From: Acidobacteriota bacterium
Lineage (GTDB): Bacteria; Acidobacteriota; Terriglobia; Acidiferrales; UBA7541
DNA: 33,268 bases
Direction of reading: 5' to 3'
Assembly (NCBI GenBank): GCA_018268785.1
Contig: JAFDVY010000031.1
Coordinates: 1 to 33,268 of the forward strand
The notes beneath the pieces were generated by a model. The model saw only the letters and a program-made list of their open reading frames with translations. It searched no databases and was not told the DNA's origin. A program made the translations under genes and the position numbers. This document shows, in pieces, positions 1-8,381 of this stretch (position 1 is the stretch's first letter; every line of letters starts with the position of its first letter).

Positions 1-893
1 CACAACTTCTCGGCAAGATCGCGGCGCTAGGCGTCGGGCACCAGGCCGGCATCGCTCTATCCGAATACACTTCACTCGGCATCGGCGGCACTACCGACCT
101 CCTGCTCATTAAAAAGCACGAATCCATTCCAGGACTGCTTCAACTCCTCGACGATAATCGCGTCCCGCACAAATTTCTGGGCGGCGGTTCGAACTTGCTC
201 GTGGGCGACGGCGAACTCCCCTGGGTCGTCTTGCAACTCGCAAAACCGGAACCCGACATAGTCTTCGAAGGAAAACTTGCTCACGTGGACGCGGCAGCGG
301 ACCTTGGCCGTACCGTCACCTACTGCGCCAAGCACGATCTTGGCGGCATGGAAGGGCTCATCGGCGTGCCAGGAACCATTGGAGGAGCGCTGCGGATGAA
401 TGCCGGCGCCTACGGCATGCAAATCGGCAGCTACGTCCGCGAAGTGAAGCTCTACCGCGCCGCCACCCGCAAAATCGAAATACTCCGAGGCGACCAAATT
501 TCCTTTGAATATCGTCACACTTCTTTTGCGCCCGATGATATGATGCTGGCAGTGACGCTCGAACTACCCTCCAAGTCGTATCAAGAAATAATTCAAGGAA
601 TTCGCATCTGCAACGAAAAGCGCCGAGCTAGTCAGCCGCTCGGGCAGAAGAGTGCTGGCTGCATCTTTAAGAATCCGCCAGGCGCGAGCGCCGGCCGCAT
701 GATTGATGAACTTGGCCTCAAGGGTTTCAGCGTGGGCGACGCGCGCGTGAGCGACCGCCATGCCAACTTCTTCGTCAACGCCGGCAAAGCCAGCGCGAAA
801 GACATGCTGACGCTAATCGCTGACGTACGCGAGCAGGTGGAAAAAGCATATGGAGTGAAACTCGAAAATGAGGTGGTCGTGTGGAACGCGTAA
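1..893 (+). CDS. murB: UDP-N-acetylenolpyruvoylglucosamine reductase MurB, 5'-truncated by window edge
   Basis: MurB is the FAD- and NADPH-dependent cytoplasmic reductase that turns UDP-GlcNAc-enolpyruvate into UDP-MurNAc for peptidoglycan. The reading frame (codons from base 3) is open to the left edge and has no start codon before residue 65 of the visible part, so the true start lies outside the window. Visible family marks are YTSLGIGG near the left edge (the MurB N-terminal 'T-S/F-x-I-GG' segment), LGGGSNLLV (FAD-binding domain), IPGTIGGALRMNAGAYG, the HTSF segment, and SAGCIFKNP near the C terminus, where the Ser is the expected catalytic proton donor. About 296 residues are seen, close to full length for the short (type II) MurB. 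The stop overlaps the GTG of ftsQ by 13 bases, implying translational coupling. No ddl gene separates murB from ftsQ here. Confidence 0.95.
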   Translation, partial: QLLGKIAALGVGHQAGIALSEYTSLGIGGTTDLLLIKKHESIPGLLQLLDDNRVPHKFLGGGSNLLVGDGELPWVVLQLAKPEPDIVFEGKLAHVDAAADLGRTVTYCAKHDLGGMEGLIGVPGTIGGALRMNAGAYGMQIGSYVREVKLYRAATRKIEILRGDQISFEYRHTSFAPDDMMLAVTLELPSKSYQEIIQGIRICNEKRRASQPLGQKSAGCIFKNPPGASAGRMIDELGLKGFSVGDARVSDRHANFFVNAGKASAKDMLTLIADVREQVEKAYGVKLENEVVVWNA

Positions 894-1822
894 AGGCCAT
901 CCAGCGCAACGCGACGGCCGCCGCCGACTCCGACAACTTCCGTCCGGAGCTTGTGGAGGACGAGCCACGCTATCTGCGCCGCCAAAAGCCGGTCGAAATT
1001 CGGCGCAAGAAATTCGGCGCGAAGAACTGGTCTCAATTCCGCCGTATTTCGCTTTGGGGCGCGATTGCGATTGCGGCCGGAGTCGCCGGTTATTTTGCCG
1101 TGGACTTCGCGCGCCACTCTCCCAGGTTGCTCCTTGCGAAGCCGGAGCAGATCGATCTCGCCGGAAATCATGTTGTCGCCCGCGATTCCATAGTCGGCAT
1201 TTTCAGGCATGACGCGGGGAAAAGCGTCTTGACCATCCCGCTCGACGAGCGGCGCAGCGAAATCGAACAAATCGGCTGGGTGGAATCGGCGACTGTGCAG
1301 CGGATTCTTCCGAATCGTTTGCGCGTGGAAGTCACCGAGCGCACTCCGGTTGCGTTTGCCCGCAACGGCAACGAAATCGTTTTGATTGACGCGCACGGGG
1401 TTTTGCTCGATCGGCCCGCCGATGTGGACATGCGCTTTCCGATCGTATCAGGCGTTTCCGATTCGCTCGCACGCGAGGAGCGCGAACGCCGGATGCAGAT
1501 TTACGAAGATCTTGTTCGCAGCCTGAACATTGTCAATGCCGATTCTTCCGCTCAGCTCAGCGAAGTGGATCTCTCGAATCCCAAAAACGTCCGCATCGTG
1601 ATGGCCGGAATTCCCGGCGTCAATGCGGCCCAGGCTGTCACCATTAAATTCGGCTCGGGCGATTTCACCCCGAAATACCGGATGCTCGTCGAGAATTTTG
1701 CGCAGTGGCAGGCGAACGCAGGGTGCGTACATTCCGTGGATTTGCAGTTTACGCGCCAGATCGTTCTCAATCCGGACAATTCCGGCTGTGGGGAGCGAGG
1801 GGAAACGAAGAAGTCCAAATAA
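881..1822 (+). CDS. ftsQ: cell division protein FtsQ
   Basis: FtsQ (DivIB family) is a bitopic inner-membrane protein of the divisome that links FtsB/FtsL to the early division proteins. The 313-residue product has a basic cytoplasmic N terminus (about residues 1-55), one membrane helix (about 56-76), a POTRA domain (about 82-152, with the typical IDLAGNHVV...I.....G and WV..A.V.R..P..L.V.V.ER.P blocks), and the FtsQ beta domain to about 290. The start is the GTG at 881, inside the end of murB; the first residues (MERVKAIQRN) and the coupling to murB support it. The gene is followed 30 bases later by ftsA, so it belongs to the dcw operon. FtsQ sequences diverge quickly; the call rests on the POTRA pattern plus position. 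Confidence 0.92.
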   Translation: MERVKAIQRNATAAADSDNFRPELVEDEPRYLRRQKPVEIRRKKFGAKNWSQFRRISLWGAIAIAAGVAGYFAVDFARHSPRLLLAKPEQIDLAGNHVVARDSIVGIFRHDAGKSVLTIPLDERRSEIEQIGWVESATVQRILPNRLRVEVTERTPVAFARNGNEIVLIDAHGVLLDRPADVDMRFPIVSGVSDSLAREERERRMQIYEDLVRSLNIVNADSSAQLSEVDLSNPKNVRIVMAGIPGVNAAQAVTIKFGSGDFTPKYRMLVENFAQWQANAGCVHSVDLQFTRQIVLNPDNSGCGERGETKKSK

Positions 1823-1852
1823 GAGTTGAAGGTTCTCTGGGGGAGCGGCGGC

Positions 1853-3064
1853 TTGTCGAAGAAGGACAAATACATCGTAGGACTGGACATTGGGAGCACG
1901 AAGACGTGCGTGCTCATCGCGGAAGTTGTCGAAGAGTCCGTGAAATTCCTTGCGCTTGGCGCCGCGGAATCGAAAGGCCTGCGCAAAGGGCTGATCGTCA
2001 ATCTAGATTCCACGGTCAGCTCGATTCGCCGCGCAGTCGAGGAAGCGGAATCGGTTTGCGGCGTTCCAGTCGAGTCGGCACTCATTGGTGTCGCTGGCAG
2101 CCATGTCCGGGGGTTGAACAGCCGCGGCGGAATCACTCTGGGCAATCGTCCCCGCGACATCGAGCGCGAAGATGTAAAGCGCGCGGTGGACGCGGCGCGC
2201 GGCGTCAACCTTCCGGAAGACCGTGAAATCCTTCATGTCCTTCCGCACGAATTCATAGTGGATGCGCACGACGGCATTCGCGATCCCATCGGCATGGTTG
2301 GCCAGCACCTGGAAGCGAACGTGCAGCTTGTGACTTCTTCCATCATCGCGACGCAGAATCTGGTGACAGCCGCGAATCGGGCGGGGATTCTGATCAGCGA
2401 TACGGTTCTTGAGCCGCTGGCTTCTTCCGACGCATGTTTGACGCAGGATGAGCGCGATCTCGGCTGCTGCCTGCTCGATATCGGCGGCGGGACAACGGAA
2501 ATTATCGTTTACGGCGGGGGAGCGATTCGCCACACCAGCGCGGTCGCCATCGGCGGCGATCATTTCACGAACGATCTTGCTGTCGGTTTGCGCACGCCGA
2601 TTCCGGAAGCCGAGCGGATCAAACGCCATCATGGCTGTGCGGCCTCGGCGCTTTTGCGCGAAGATGCTTCGATTGAAATTGCCAGCGTCGGCGACCGGCC
2701 TCCACGCACGATTTTTGCGCGCTCGCTCACGGAAATTATCGAGCCACGCGCACAGGAACTGGTTGCGCTGATTCGCGACGATCTGCAGCGAGCCGGTTTG
2801 CTCAAACAAATGCCGGCAGGATTTATTTTCGCTGGCGGCGGCGCCCGGTTGAATGGGCTCGACGAAATGACCGAGCAACTTTTTCATTTGCCGGTGAGAG
2901 TCGCGGAACCAAAGGGAATTCTTGATTTGCCGGAGCAGGTCGCGCAGCCGGAATACTCGACCGCTGTCGGTCTCGTCTTGTACGGAGCGAAAGCGCGGCG
3001 CAACGCGCCGGCTCGTTCGGGTGGCATTGTCGGCAAATTAAAAGCGATGTTCGCCGGGGCTTGA
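1853..3064 (+). CDS. ftsA: cell division protein FtsA (actin-like membrane anchor of FtsZ)
   Basis: FtsA is an actin/Hsp70-fold ATPase that tethers FtsZ to the membrane and recruits later division proteins. The product shows the phosphate-1 motif DIGSTKT near the N terminus, the phosphate-2 block LLDIGGGTTEIIVY, the AIGGDHFTNDLA stretch, the adenosine motif FAGGGARLNGL, and a C-terminal amphipathic segment (GIVGKLKAMF) expected to insert into the membrane. I chose the TTG at 1853: it has GGGGGAG seven bases upstream, and it gives an N terminus (MSKKDKYIVGLDIG) of normal length. A TTG at 1826 would add nine residues but has only a poor, too-close ribosome site. The gene lies between ftsQ and ftsZ, as in most bacteria. 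Confidence 0.95.
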   Translation: MSKKDKYIVGLDIGSTKTCVLIAEVVEESVKFLALGAAESKGLRKGLIVNLDSTVSSIRRAVEEAESVCGVPVESALIGVAGSHVRGLNSRGGITLGNRPRDIEREDVKRAVDAARGVNLPEDREILHVLPHEFIVDAHDGIRDPIGMVGQHLEANVQLVTSSIIATQNLVTAANRAGILISDTVLEPLASSDACLTQDERDLGCCLLDIGGGTTEIIVYGGGAIRHTSAVAIGGDHFTNDLAVGLRTPIPEAERIKRHHGCAASALLREDASIEIASVGDRPPRTIFARSLTEIIEPRAQELVALIRDDLQRAGLLKQMPAGFIFAGGGARLNGLDEMTEQLFHLPVRVAEPKGILDLPEQVAQPEYSTAVGLVLYGAKARRNAPARSGGIVGKLKAMFAGA

Positions 3065-3102
3065 CTGCAATCGCGCCATTTGTTCGGCGCGGATGTGTAG
3101 TG

Positions 3103-3120
3103 GCCAATCTTTAGATTGGC
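3103..3120. repeat. short interspersed palindrome, ftsA-ftsZ spacer
   Basis: An 18-base perfect inverted repeat, GCCAATCT-TT-AGATTGGC, lies in the 132-base spacer between ftsA and ftsZ. It is preceded by TAGTG, like the palindrome at 5576. No T-run follows, so it is not an intrinsic terminator; a role as a REP-like repeat or an mRNA hairpin is inference. Confidence 0.6.
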
Positions 3121-3196
3121 GGTTGTAAAGGGAATTTCGCGAAGTTTTTTCAAGGAGACTTCGCACACGGGCTTCCAGCCGGAATAGGGGGAGAGA

Positions 3197-4420
3197 ATGA
3201 CGGCAAAAGACGCGGGAATTCGCATGAGCTTCAGCGAGGAGTTGTCTCCTGCAAAGATCAAAGTAATTGGTGTGGGCGGCGGCGGCTGCAACGCAGTCAA
3301 CCGAATGATTCGCGCCAAGGTGGAAGGCATCGAATTCATCGCGGCAAATACCGATTTGCAGGCGCTGAAATTGTGCCAGGCGCCGGTGAAATTGCAGCTC
3401 GGCGCGAAACTGACGAAAGGTCTCGGCGCAGGCGCGAATCCGGAAGTGGGCCGAAAAGCCGCGCTCGAAGATACGGACAAGATTATCGAAGCGCTTGAGG
3501 GCGCAGACATGATTTTCATCACGTCCGGCCTCGGCGGAGGGACCGGTTCCGGCGCTGCGCCGGTAGTGGCTTCGCTTGCGAGCGAACTCGGCGCCCTGAC
3601 GGTCGCCGTGGTTACGAAACCGTTTGCGTTTGAAGGCAAACGCCGCATGATGCAGGCCGAACAAGCTTTGCAGGATTTGGTTGGTGCAGTGGATACGGTC
3701 ATCGTGATCCCGAACGAGCGACTTATGGAAACGGTTGAACGCGGAACGAGTTTCTTCGACGCGTTCCGCATCGCCGACGATATTTTGCGGCAAGCGGTTC
3801 AGGGCATCTCGGACATTATTACCGTTCCCGGAATCATCAACCGCGACTTCGCGGACGTGAAAGCGATCATGAGCGGCCAGGGTTACGCCGTGATGGGCAC
3901 CGCGGTTGCGACCGGCTCGAACCGCGCCGTGGATGCCGCGAACCGCGCGATTGCGAGCCCGCTGCTCGAAGACAATTCGATACAGGGTGCGCAGGGAATT
4001 CTTATCAATATTTGCGGCAGCCCGAGCCTTTCGCTGCACGAAGTTCACGAAGCGTCTTCGATCATCCAGAAAGCAGCCGCGGAAAATGCCAACATCATTT
4101 TTGGCGCGGTGCAGGACGAGGCGATGAAGGACGCTGTGAAAATCACCGTGATCGCCGCGGGATTCAAGGAAGCCAACAAAAAGAACACGGTGCAGCGTCC
4201 GCAATTCATGCCGCAGACTTGGAAGGCGGGACGCACGGAGCAGGCTCCTGCGGCGATGAGCGCCGCGGCTGTGGCGGCCAGCTCCGCCGCGAATCGCGAA
4301 GCCACGCGGCAGGACGTGGTTCAACAAGTGCAGCAGAATGTTCGCGAGGTTGCGCGGGAAGTTCCGAGCGACGATCTGGATGTTCCGACGTTTTTGAGAA
4401 GGCAGGCATCGAAGGCATAA
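3197..4420 (+). CDS. ftsZ: cell division protein FtsZ
   Basis: FtsZ is the tubulin-like GTPase that polymerises into the Z ring at midcell. The 407-residue protein carries the N-terminal GGGGCNAVN nucleotide-binding block (residues 27-35), the tubulin signature GGGTGSG (113-119), the T7 catalytic loop with NRDFAD (215-220), and a variable Ala-rich linker. It ends in the conserved C-terminal peptide DVPTFLRRQ (about 395-403), which binds FtsA and other partners. The ATG at 3197 follows a clear ribosome site (AGGGGGAGAG). An internal ATG at 3224 (MSFSEEL) is a possible but less well-placed start. The gene follows ftsA and is closed by the terminator at 4481-4509, so it is the last gene of the dcw unit here. 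Confidence 0.98.
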   Translation: MTAKDAGIRMSFSEELSPAKIKVIGVGGGGCNAVNRMIRAKVEGIEFIAANTDLQALKLCQAPVKLQLGAKLTKGLGAGANPEVGRKAALEDTDKIIEALEGADMIFITSGLGGGTGSGAAPVVASLASELGALTVAVVTKPFAFEGKRRMMQAEQALQDLVGAVDTVIVIPNERLMETVERGTSFFDAFRIADDILRQAVQGISDIITVPGIINRDFADVKAIMSGQGYAVMGTAVATGSNRAVDAANRAIASPLLEDNSIQGAQGILINICGSPSLSLHEVHEASSIIQKAAAENANIIFGAVQDEAMKDAVKITVIAAGFKEANKKNTVQRPQFMPQTWKAGRTEQAPAAMSAAAVAASSAANREATRQDVVQQVQQNVREVAREVPSDDLDVPTFLRRQASKA

Positions 4421-4431
4421 CCTCGGGAAAA

Positions 4432-4460
4432 GCGGATTCCTCGCTTCGCTCGGGATGACA
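4432..4460. repeat. interspersed repeat of the 'GATTCCTCGCTTCGCTCGGG' type
   Basis: Just after ftsZ lies a copy of the short repeat whose core reads GATTCCTCGCTTCGCTCGGG followed by ATGACA. From memory, this element is scattered through many environmental bacterial genomes and is often mis-annotated as a protein (translations such as VIPSEARNP or HPERSEES on the minus strand). The minus strand here gives exactly such translations. It is not a gene. Confidence 0.65.
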
Positions 4461-4480
4461 TATGGGTAGAGTTCTTTGCC

Positions 4481-4509
4481 AAGGGGCACGATATATCGTG
4501 CCCCTTTTT
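4481..4509 (+). terminator. intrinsic terminator after ftsZ
   Basis: A perfect 11-bp palindrome, GGGGCACGATA/TATCGTGCCCC (4483-4504), is followed by five T (4505-4509). It ends the murB-ftsQ-ftsA-ftsZ transcript. Confidence 0.9.
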
Positions 4510-4594
4510 CTTGTGGCCAGGCCATCCCAGCTCTCCAAAATGGCACTTCGCGCCGTCTGGTGACATCGTTACTCTGTCGCGCATCAAAAAGCGG

Positions 4595-5539
4595 ATGACG
4601 AACGGAACAAATTCGACTGGCAGGGTACCGGATGTGAAGAATCGAGGCGCGGCGGACTGGGTGATTCTGTCACTGCCGGGGATCATTTGGGGCGCTTCGT
4701 ATTTATTTATTGCGGATGCGTTGGGGGCAATTGGACCGGGTGGCGTGACGCTGGTGCGGTTGGCGGTGGGGTTCCTGACATTGTCTCTGTTTCCATCGGC
4801 GCGAAAACCGGTGTTACGTTCGGATTGGCCAAAGATTGCAGCCCTTGGCGTGTTTTGGATGGCGTTTCCGCTGAGTATGTTTCCGTTTGCGGAAAGATAC
4901 GTTTCGTCCGCTCTGACAGGAATGTTGAATGGAGCGAATCCGCTCTTCGCAGCGGCGGTGGCGGCGATGATTGCGTGGAAACTGCCGGCGCGGCGAGTGA
5001 TCGCGGGGATTGTGATCGGCATGGCGGGAACGATTGTGATGGGATTGCCGGCGCTCCATGAGGGCCAGAGCACGATTGCAGGAGTGGGAATGATTCTGGC
5101 GGCGCTTGTGTCGTATGGAGTTGCGCTGAATCTGGCGAGCCCGCTGCAGCAGAGAAACGGCGCATTGCCGGTGGTGCTTCGCGCGCAGCTTGTTGCGCTG
5201 ATATTGGTGGCCCCAATAGGGATGCGCGATGTGATGCATGTGAAGTGGGCGCCGGGACCGCTTGCGGCTTTGCTTGCATTGGGAGTGCTGAGCACAGGGA
5301 TTGCGTTTGCGGTTATGTCGGTTTCGGCGGGACGATTTGGCGCCGCGAGGGCTTCTTCGGCGGCGTTTTTGATTCCTGCGGAAGCGTTGTTTCTGGGAGT
5401 GATTTTCCGGCACGAGCATGTAGCGCTGATTTCGGTGCTTGGCGGCGTCATTTGCGTCGCAGGTGCACTGGTTATGAGGAGCGGGAAAAGGGTGGCCGTG
5501 CCGGTGCGGGAAAGGGAAGCGGCAGGGCAGTCCTGTTGA
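4595..5539 (+). CDS. EamA/DMT-family membrane transporter
   Basis: A drug/metabolite-transporter superfamily protein of about 314 residues with roughly ten hydrophobic helices arranged as two EamA repeats. The first repeat runs from WVILSLPGIIWGASYLFI through the Ala-rich third helix region; the second from about ILAALVSYGVALNLASPL to the C terminus. Such proteins export small metabolites or amino acids; the substrate cannot be told from sequence. The ATG at 4595 is preferred because an upstream in-frame TTG at 4511 would begin directly behind the ftsZ terminator. A GTG at 4634 is another option, with a slightly better ribosome site. It stands alone between the dcw cluster and the convergent cutC. 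Confidence 0.85.
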   Translation: MTNGTNSTGRVPDVKNRGAADWVILSLPGIIWGASYLFIADALGAIGPGGVTLVRLAVGFLTLSLFPSARKPVLRSDWPKIAALGVFWMAFPLSMFPFAERYVSSALTGMLNGANPLFAAAVAAMIAWKLPARRVIAGIVIGMAGTIVMGLPALHEGQSTIAGVGMILAALVSYGVALNLASPLQQRNGALPVVLRAQLVALILVAPIGMRDVMHVKWAPGPLAALLALGVLSTGIAFAVMSVSAGRFGAARASSAAFLIPAEALFLGVIFRHEHVALISVLGGVICVAGALVMRSGKRVAVPVREREAAGQSC

Positions 5540-5575
5540 ATGTCGCACTTTCAGAGATGACAACGGCAAAGAAAA

Positions 5576-5601
5576 GTGGCCGGTTTGGAGGCCGGCCGTC
5601 A
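5576..5601. repeat. short palindrome between EamA gene and cutC
   Basis: The arms GGCCGG (5578-5583) and CCGGCC (5592-5597) are flanked by GTG and CAC. It is preceded by AGTGGCC, like the copy at 3103. It sits in the gap between convergent genes and its right edge touches the cutC stop. No T-run follows. Confidence 0.5.
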
Positions 5602-6303
5602 CAAGGGCGAAGAAAGAATTGTTGCGAGTTCGCGGACGGCGGATTGGAATTGTGAGGGGGAAGATTGGCCGTAGGGAAGAGTGGTGCCGAGGCCGGAGTG
5701 GAATTCGCGAGCGTGGGTGAGGCGAACGACTTCGGCAAGGTTTGCAGCGTTATTGCCGCCGCCCGGGAGAATTATGATGCGATCGCGGGCCGTGACGACG
5801 AGATCGGCGAGGACGGAGGTACCTTCGAGTGCGGTGGGTTTTCCGCCGGAAGTGAGGATGCGGGTGGCTCCTGTAGAGATGACTGAGTCGAGAGCGCTGC
5901 AGAGGTCGGGTGCTTCGTCGAAGGCGCGGTGGAAAGTGACGGGGAGCGGACGGGCGAATTCGATGAGTTGGCGGGTTTGTTCGATGTCGACGGTGTTGTC
6001 TCGGTGAAGGATGCCGAAGACGAGGCCGTCCATGCCGCAGTTTTTGGCAAGTTTGATTTCAGCGCGCATTTGCGTGAGTTCGGAAGCAGAGTAGACGAAA
6101 TTGTCGCCGCGCGGGCGAATCATGGCGAAGATGGGGATTTTTACGGCAGCGCGGGTTTTGCGCATGAACCGTTCGGAGGGGGTGACGCCGCCGACCGCCA
6201 GGAATTCGCAGAGCTCGATGCGGTGGGCGCCGCCACGTTCCGCGGCGATGGCGGAGTCGAGGGATTCGATAGAGATCTCGAGGAGAAGATGCTGGTCAGT
6301 CAT
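5599..6303 (-). CDS. cutC: CutC family protein
   Basis: CutC is a cytoplasmic TIM-barrel protein named for copper homeostasis in E. coli, though its true biochemical role is disputed. The 234-residue product has the family blocks near the N terminus (LEISIESLDSAIAAERGGAHRIELC), GGVTPS, MIRPRGDNFVYS, an E-I-x3-K stretch, GMDGLVFGIL, TFHRAFDE and TRILTSGG, and a C-terminal GGGNNAAN segment. The ATG at 6303 was chosen because it starts directly before this conserved N terminus; longer versions add unconserved sequence. It follows the sodium symporter gene by 84 bases on the same strand and may be co-transcribed with it. It lies about 7.5 kb from the csoR-copA copper genes and is not in their operon. 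Confidence 0.92.
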   Translation of the reverse strand: MTDQHLLLEISIESLDSAIAAERGGAHRIELCEFLAVGGVTPSERFMRKTRAAVKIPIFAMIRPRGDNFVYSASELTQMRAEIKLAKNCGMDGLVFGILHRDNTVDIEQTRQLIEFARPLPVTFHRAFDEAPDLCSALDSVISTGATRILTSGGKPTALEGTSVLADLVVTARDRIIILPGGGNNAANLAEVVRLTHAREFHSGLGTTLPYGQSSPSQFQSAVRELATILSSPL

Positions 6304-6387
6304 GGATGGCCGGATAGAGTTTGCTTGCCTGTTTATATCGAGCCATCGGCGCGGAATTGCACAGACTGAAGTCCATGCCACGGGAAG

Positions 6388-8307
6388 TCACGAGTGTTCC
6401 GTGCCCGAGAGGGTGGACCAGCCCTGGCGGGAAAGATTTTTGAAGATGAAGAGGCCGGCGGCGGCGCTGATGGCGGCGAGCAGGAGGCCGAAACCGAAAC
6501 GGTGAAAGACCATGTGGCCGATGGCGAAGAGGGCGCAGTAGACCATGACGACACCGGCAAACCAGTTGGCGAAATTGGCGCCGAAGTCGCGAACCTGGGG
6601 GAGTTCGGGGCAGAGCTGGGCGACTGGTTTCCAGCCGTAAATGCTTGGATGTACGCGGCGATAGAAGGAGATAAGTTTTTCCTGCGGCTCCGGTTTTGTA
6701 ACGAAGGTACCGATCAGCCAGAGGATTGTGGTGACAGCGGCGGTGATGAGCGTGGTTTTTGCGGTAACGACTGCTCCGTTGCCGCTGAATTTCATGTTGG
6801 CGAGAACGAAGGTGAGAACTGCGGCGCCGATGGTGGCAACGATTTCGCTCCAGGCGTTGATGCGCCACCAATACCAGCGAAGGATGAGAACGGCGCCAGT
6901 GCCAGCGCCGATGCCGAGGACGATGGTCCAACCGGTGGAGATGGAGACGAGCTGGCTGGAGACCCAGCCGCTGGCGAGAACGAGAATGACGGTGAAGATT
7001 TTTCCGACGTTGACGTAGTGCTTTTCGGAGCTGTTTTTGGCCAGGAAGCGGCGGTAGAAATCATTAACGAGGTAGGACGTGCCCCAGTTGAGCTGCGTGC
7101 CTATGGTGGACATGAACGCGGCCAGAAATGCGGCGACCATGAGGCCACGCAGGGCTGGCGGCAGGAAATCGCGCAGGACCATGACGTAGCCTTGTTCGTG
7201 ATTGTTGGCGAAGGCTTCGCTGGGAGTGAGGCCGCCATGGGGGGAATAGAGAGCGAGCGCGACCAGTGCAGTGACGATCCACGGCCAGGGACGCAGGGCG
7301 TAGTGCGCAATGTTGAACCAGAGCGTGGCGCCGAGCGAATTTTTCTCGTCTTTGGCGGAGAAAATTCTTTGTGCGACGTAACCGCCGCCGCCGGGTTCCG
7401 CGCCGGGATACCAACTGCTCCACCACTGGACGCCGAGGAAAAGGACGAAGGAGATGAGAGGAATCGTCCAGAGCGCTTCACTGGTAAAGCCGTGAGAAAA
7501 GTCTGGGAGAAAAGCTAGTGGATCGGCGACGGCAACGCCGGTGGCTTTTGCGGTTTCCGCGCTGACAATGCTGAGGCGCAGAGTGAGCGCTCCGATGCCG
7601 CCGATTCTGCTGACGGCGATCCAACCGAGGATGATGACCATGCCCATCTTGAGGATGAATTGGAAAAGATCGGTGACGAGGACGCCCCAGAGGCCGCCGA
7701 TGAAGGTGTAGATTCCGGTGAAGGGAATCAGCACGAAGATACAGATGAGCAGGGCAGTGTGATGCGGGTCGCCGAGCGTGTAATGAAACAGGACGTGATT
7801 GCCGAGGGCGAGTTCCCAGACTTTTCCTGGAGCGATGGCGGGCCCAAGGAGAACGGAGATGATGTCCACCATGGCGCGGGTGACCCAGCCGAGGATGAGG
7901 CAGTTCATGAGCAGGCCGAGGTAAATGGCTTTGAGGCCGCGGAGAAAGGCGGCGGGCTTGCCGGAGTAACGGAGTTCGGTGAGTTCGACGTCGGTCATGA
8001 TTTCCGCGCGGCGCCAATAGCGTGCGAAGAAAAAGACGGTCAACATCCCGGTGAAGCATTGATTCCACCAGAGCCAGTTGCCGGCGATACCTTGCGACGC
8101 GACGAGGCCGGTGACGAGGAGTGGTGTGTCAGCGGCGAAAGTCGTGGCGACCATCGAAGTTCCGGCGAGCCACCAAGAGACGTCGCGACCGGAAATGAAG
8201 AATTCGGCGGTGGTACCGCTGGAACGGCGTCGGTAATAAATGCCAATGAGAAGATTAATGAGGAGATAACCGATGATTACGACCCAATCGGTTGTTGTGA
8301 GGGGCAT
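6388..8307 (-). CDS. sodium:solute symporter (SSS) family transporter
   Basis: A 639-residue polytopic protein of the SSS family (Na+-driven uptake; relatives move sugars, proline or carboxylates). The N terminus (MPLTTTDWVVIIGYLLINLLIGIYYRR..) leads into the FFISGRDVSWWLAGTSMVATTFAADTPL region typical of the family, then more than twelve hydrophobic helices, with GIYTFIGGLWGVLVTDLFQF in the middle (the GG.WaVl.TD.lQ signature). The length exceeds classic PutP/vSGLT and fits the larger SSS subgroup. Substrate unknown. The ATG at 8307 has GGAG just upstream, and a good promoter lies at 8341-8369. cutC follows downstream. Confidence 0.9.
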   Translation of the reverse strand: MPLTTTDWVVIIGYLLINLLIGIYYRRRSSGTTAEFFISGRDVSWWLAGTSMVATTFAADTPLLVTGLVASQGIAGNWLWWNQCFTGMLTVFFFARYWRRAEIMTDVELTELRYSGKPAAFLRGLKAIYLGLLMNCLILGWVTRAMVDIISVLLGPAIAPGKVWELALGNHVLFHYTLGDPHHTALLICIFVLIPFTGIYTFIGGLWGVLVTDLFQFILKMGMVIILGWIAVSRIGGIGALTLRLSIVSAETAKATGVAVADPLAFLPDFSHGFTSEALWTIPLISFVLFLGVQWWSSWYPGAEPGGGGYVAQRIFSAKDEKNSLGATLWFNIAHYALRPWPWIVTALVALALYSPHGGLTPSEAFANNHEQGYVMVLRDFLPPALRGLMVAAFLAAFMSTIGTQLNWGTSYLVNDFYRRFLAKNSSEKHYVNVGKIFTVILVLASGWVSSQLVSISTGWTIVLGIGAGTGAVLILRWYWWRINAWSEIVATIGAAVLTFVLANMKFSGNGAVVTAKTTLITAAVTTILWLIGTFVTKPEPQEKLISFYRRVHPSIYGWKPVAQLCPELPQVRDFGANFANWFAGVVMVYCALFAIGHMVFHRFGFGLLLAAISAAAGLFIFKNLSRQGWSTLSGTEHS

Positions 8308-8340
8308 AGGTCTCCGTAATGCGTGCTATAGAGCACAAAG

Positions 8341-8369
8341 TTTATAGCGTTTTTGCCGCGGGATTGCAA
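8341..8369 (-). promoter_or_regulatory. sigma-70-type promoter for the SSS transporter
   Basis: On the minus strand TTGCAA (8364-8369) and TATAAA (8341-8346) are spaced by exactly 17 bases. The expected transcript start is about 25 bases before the ATG at 8307. Confidence 0.6.
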
Positions 8370-8381
8370 TAGCGCAGAGAA

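Noticed and set aside
4206..4538. Minus-strand reading frames with CHPERSEES/VIPSEARNP peptides
   Set aside because: These are antisense to ftsZ and read through the interspersed repeat; they are a known kind of spurious protein.
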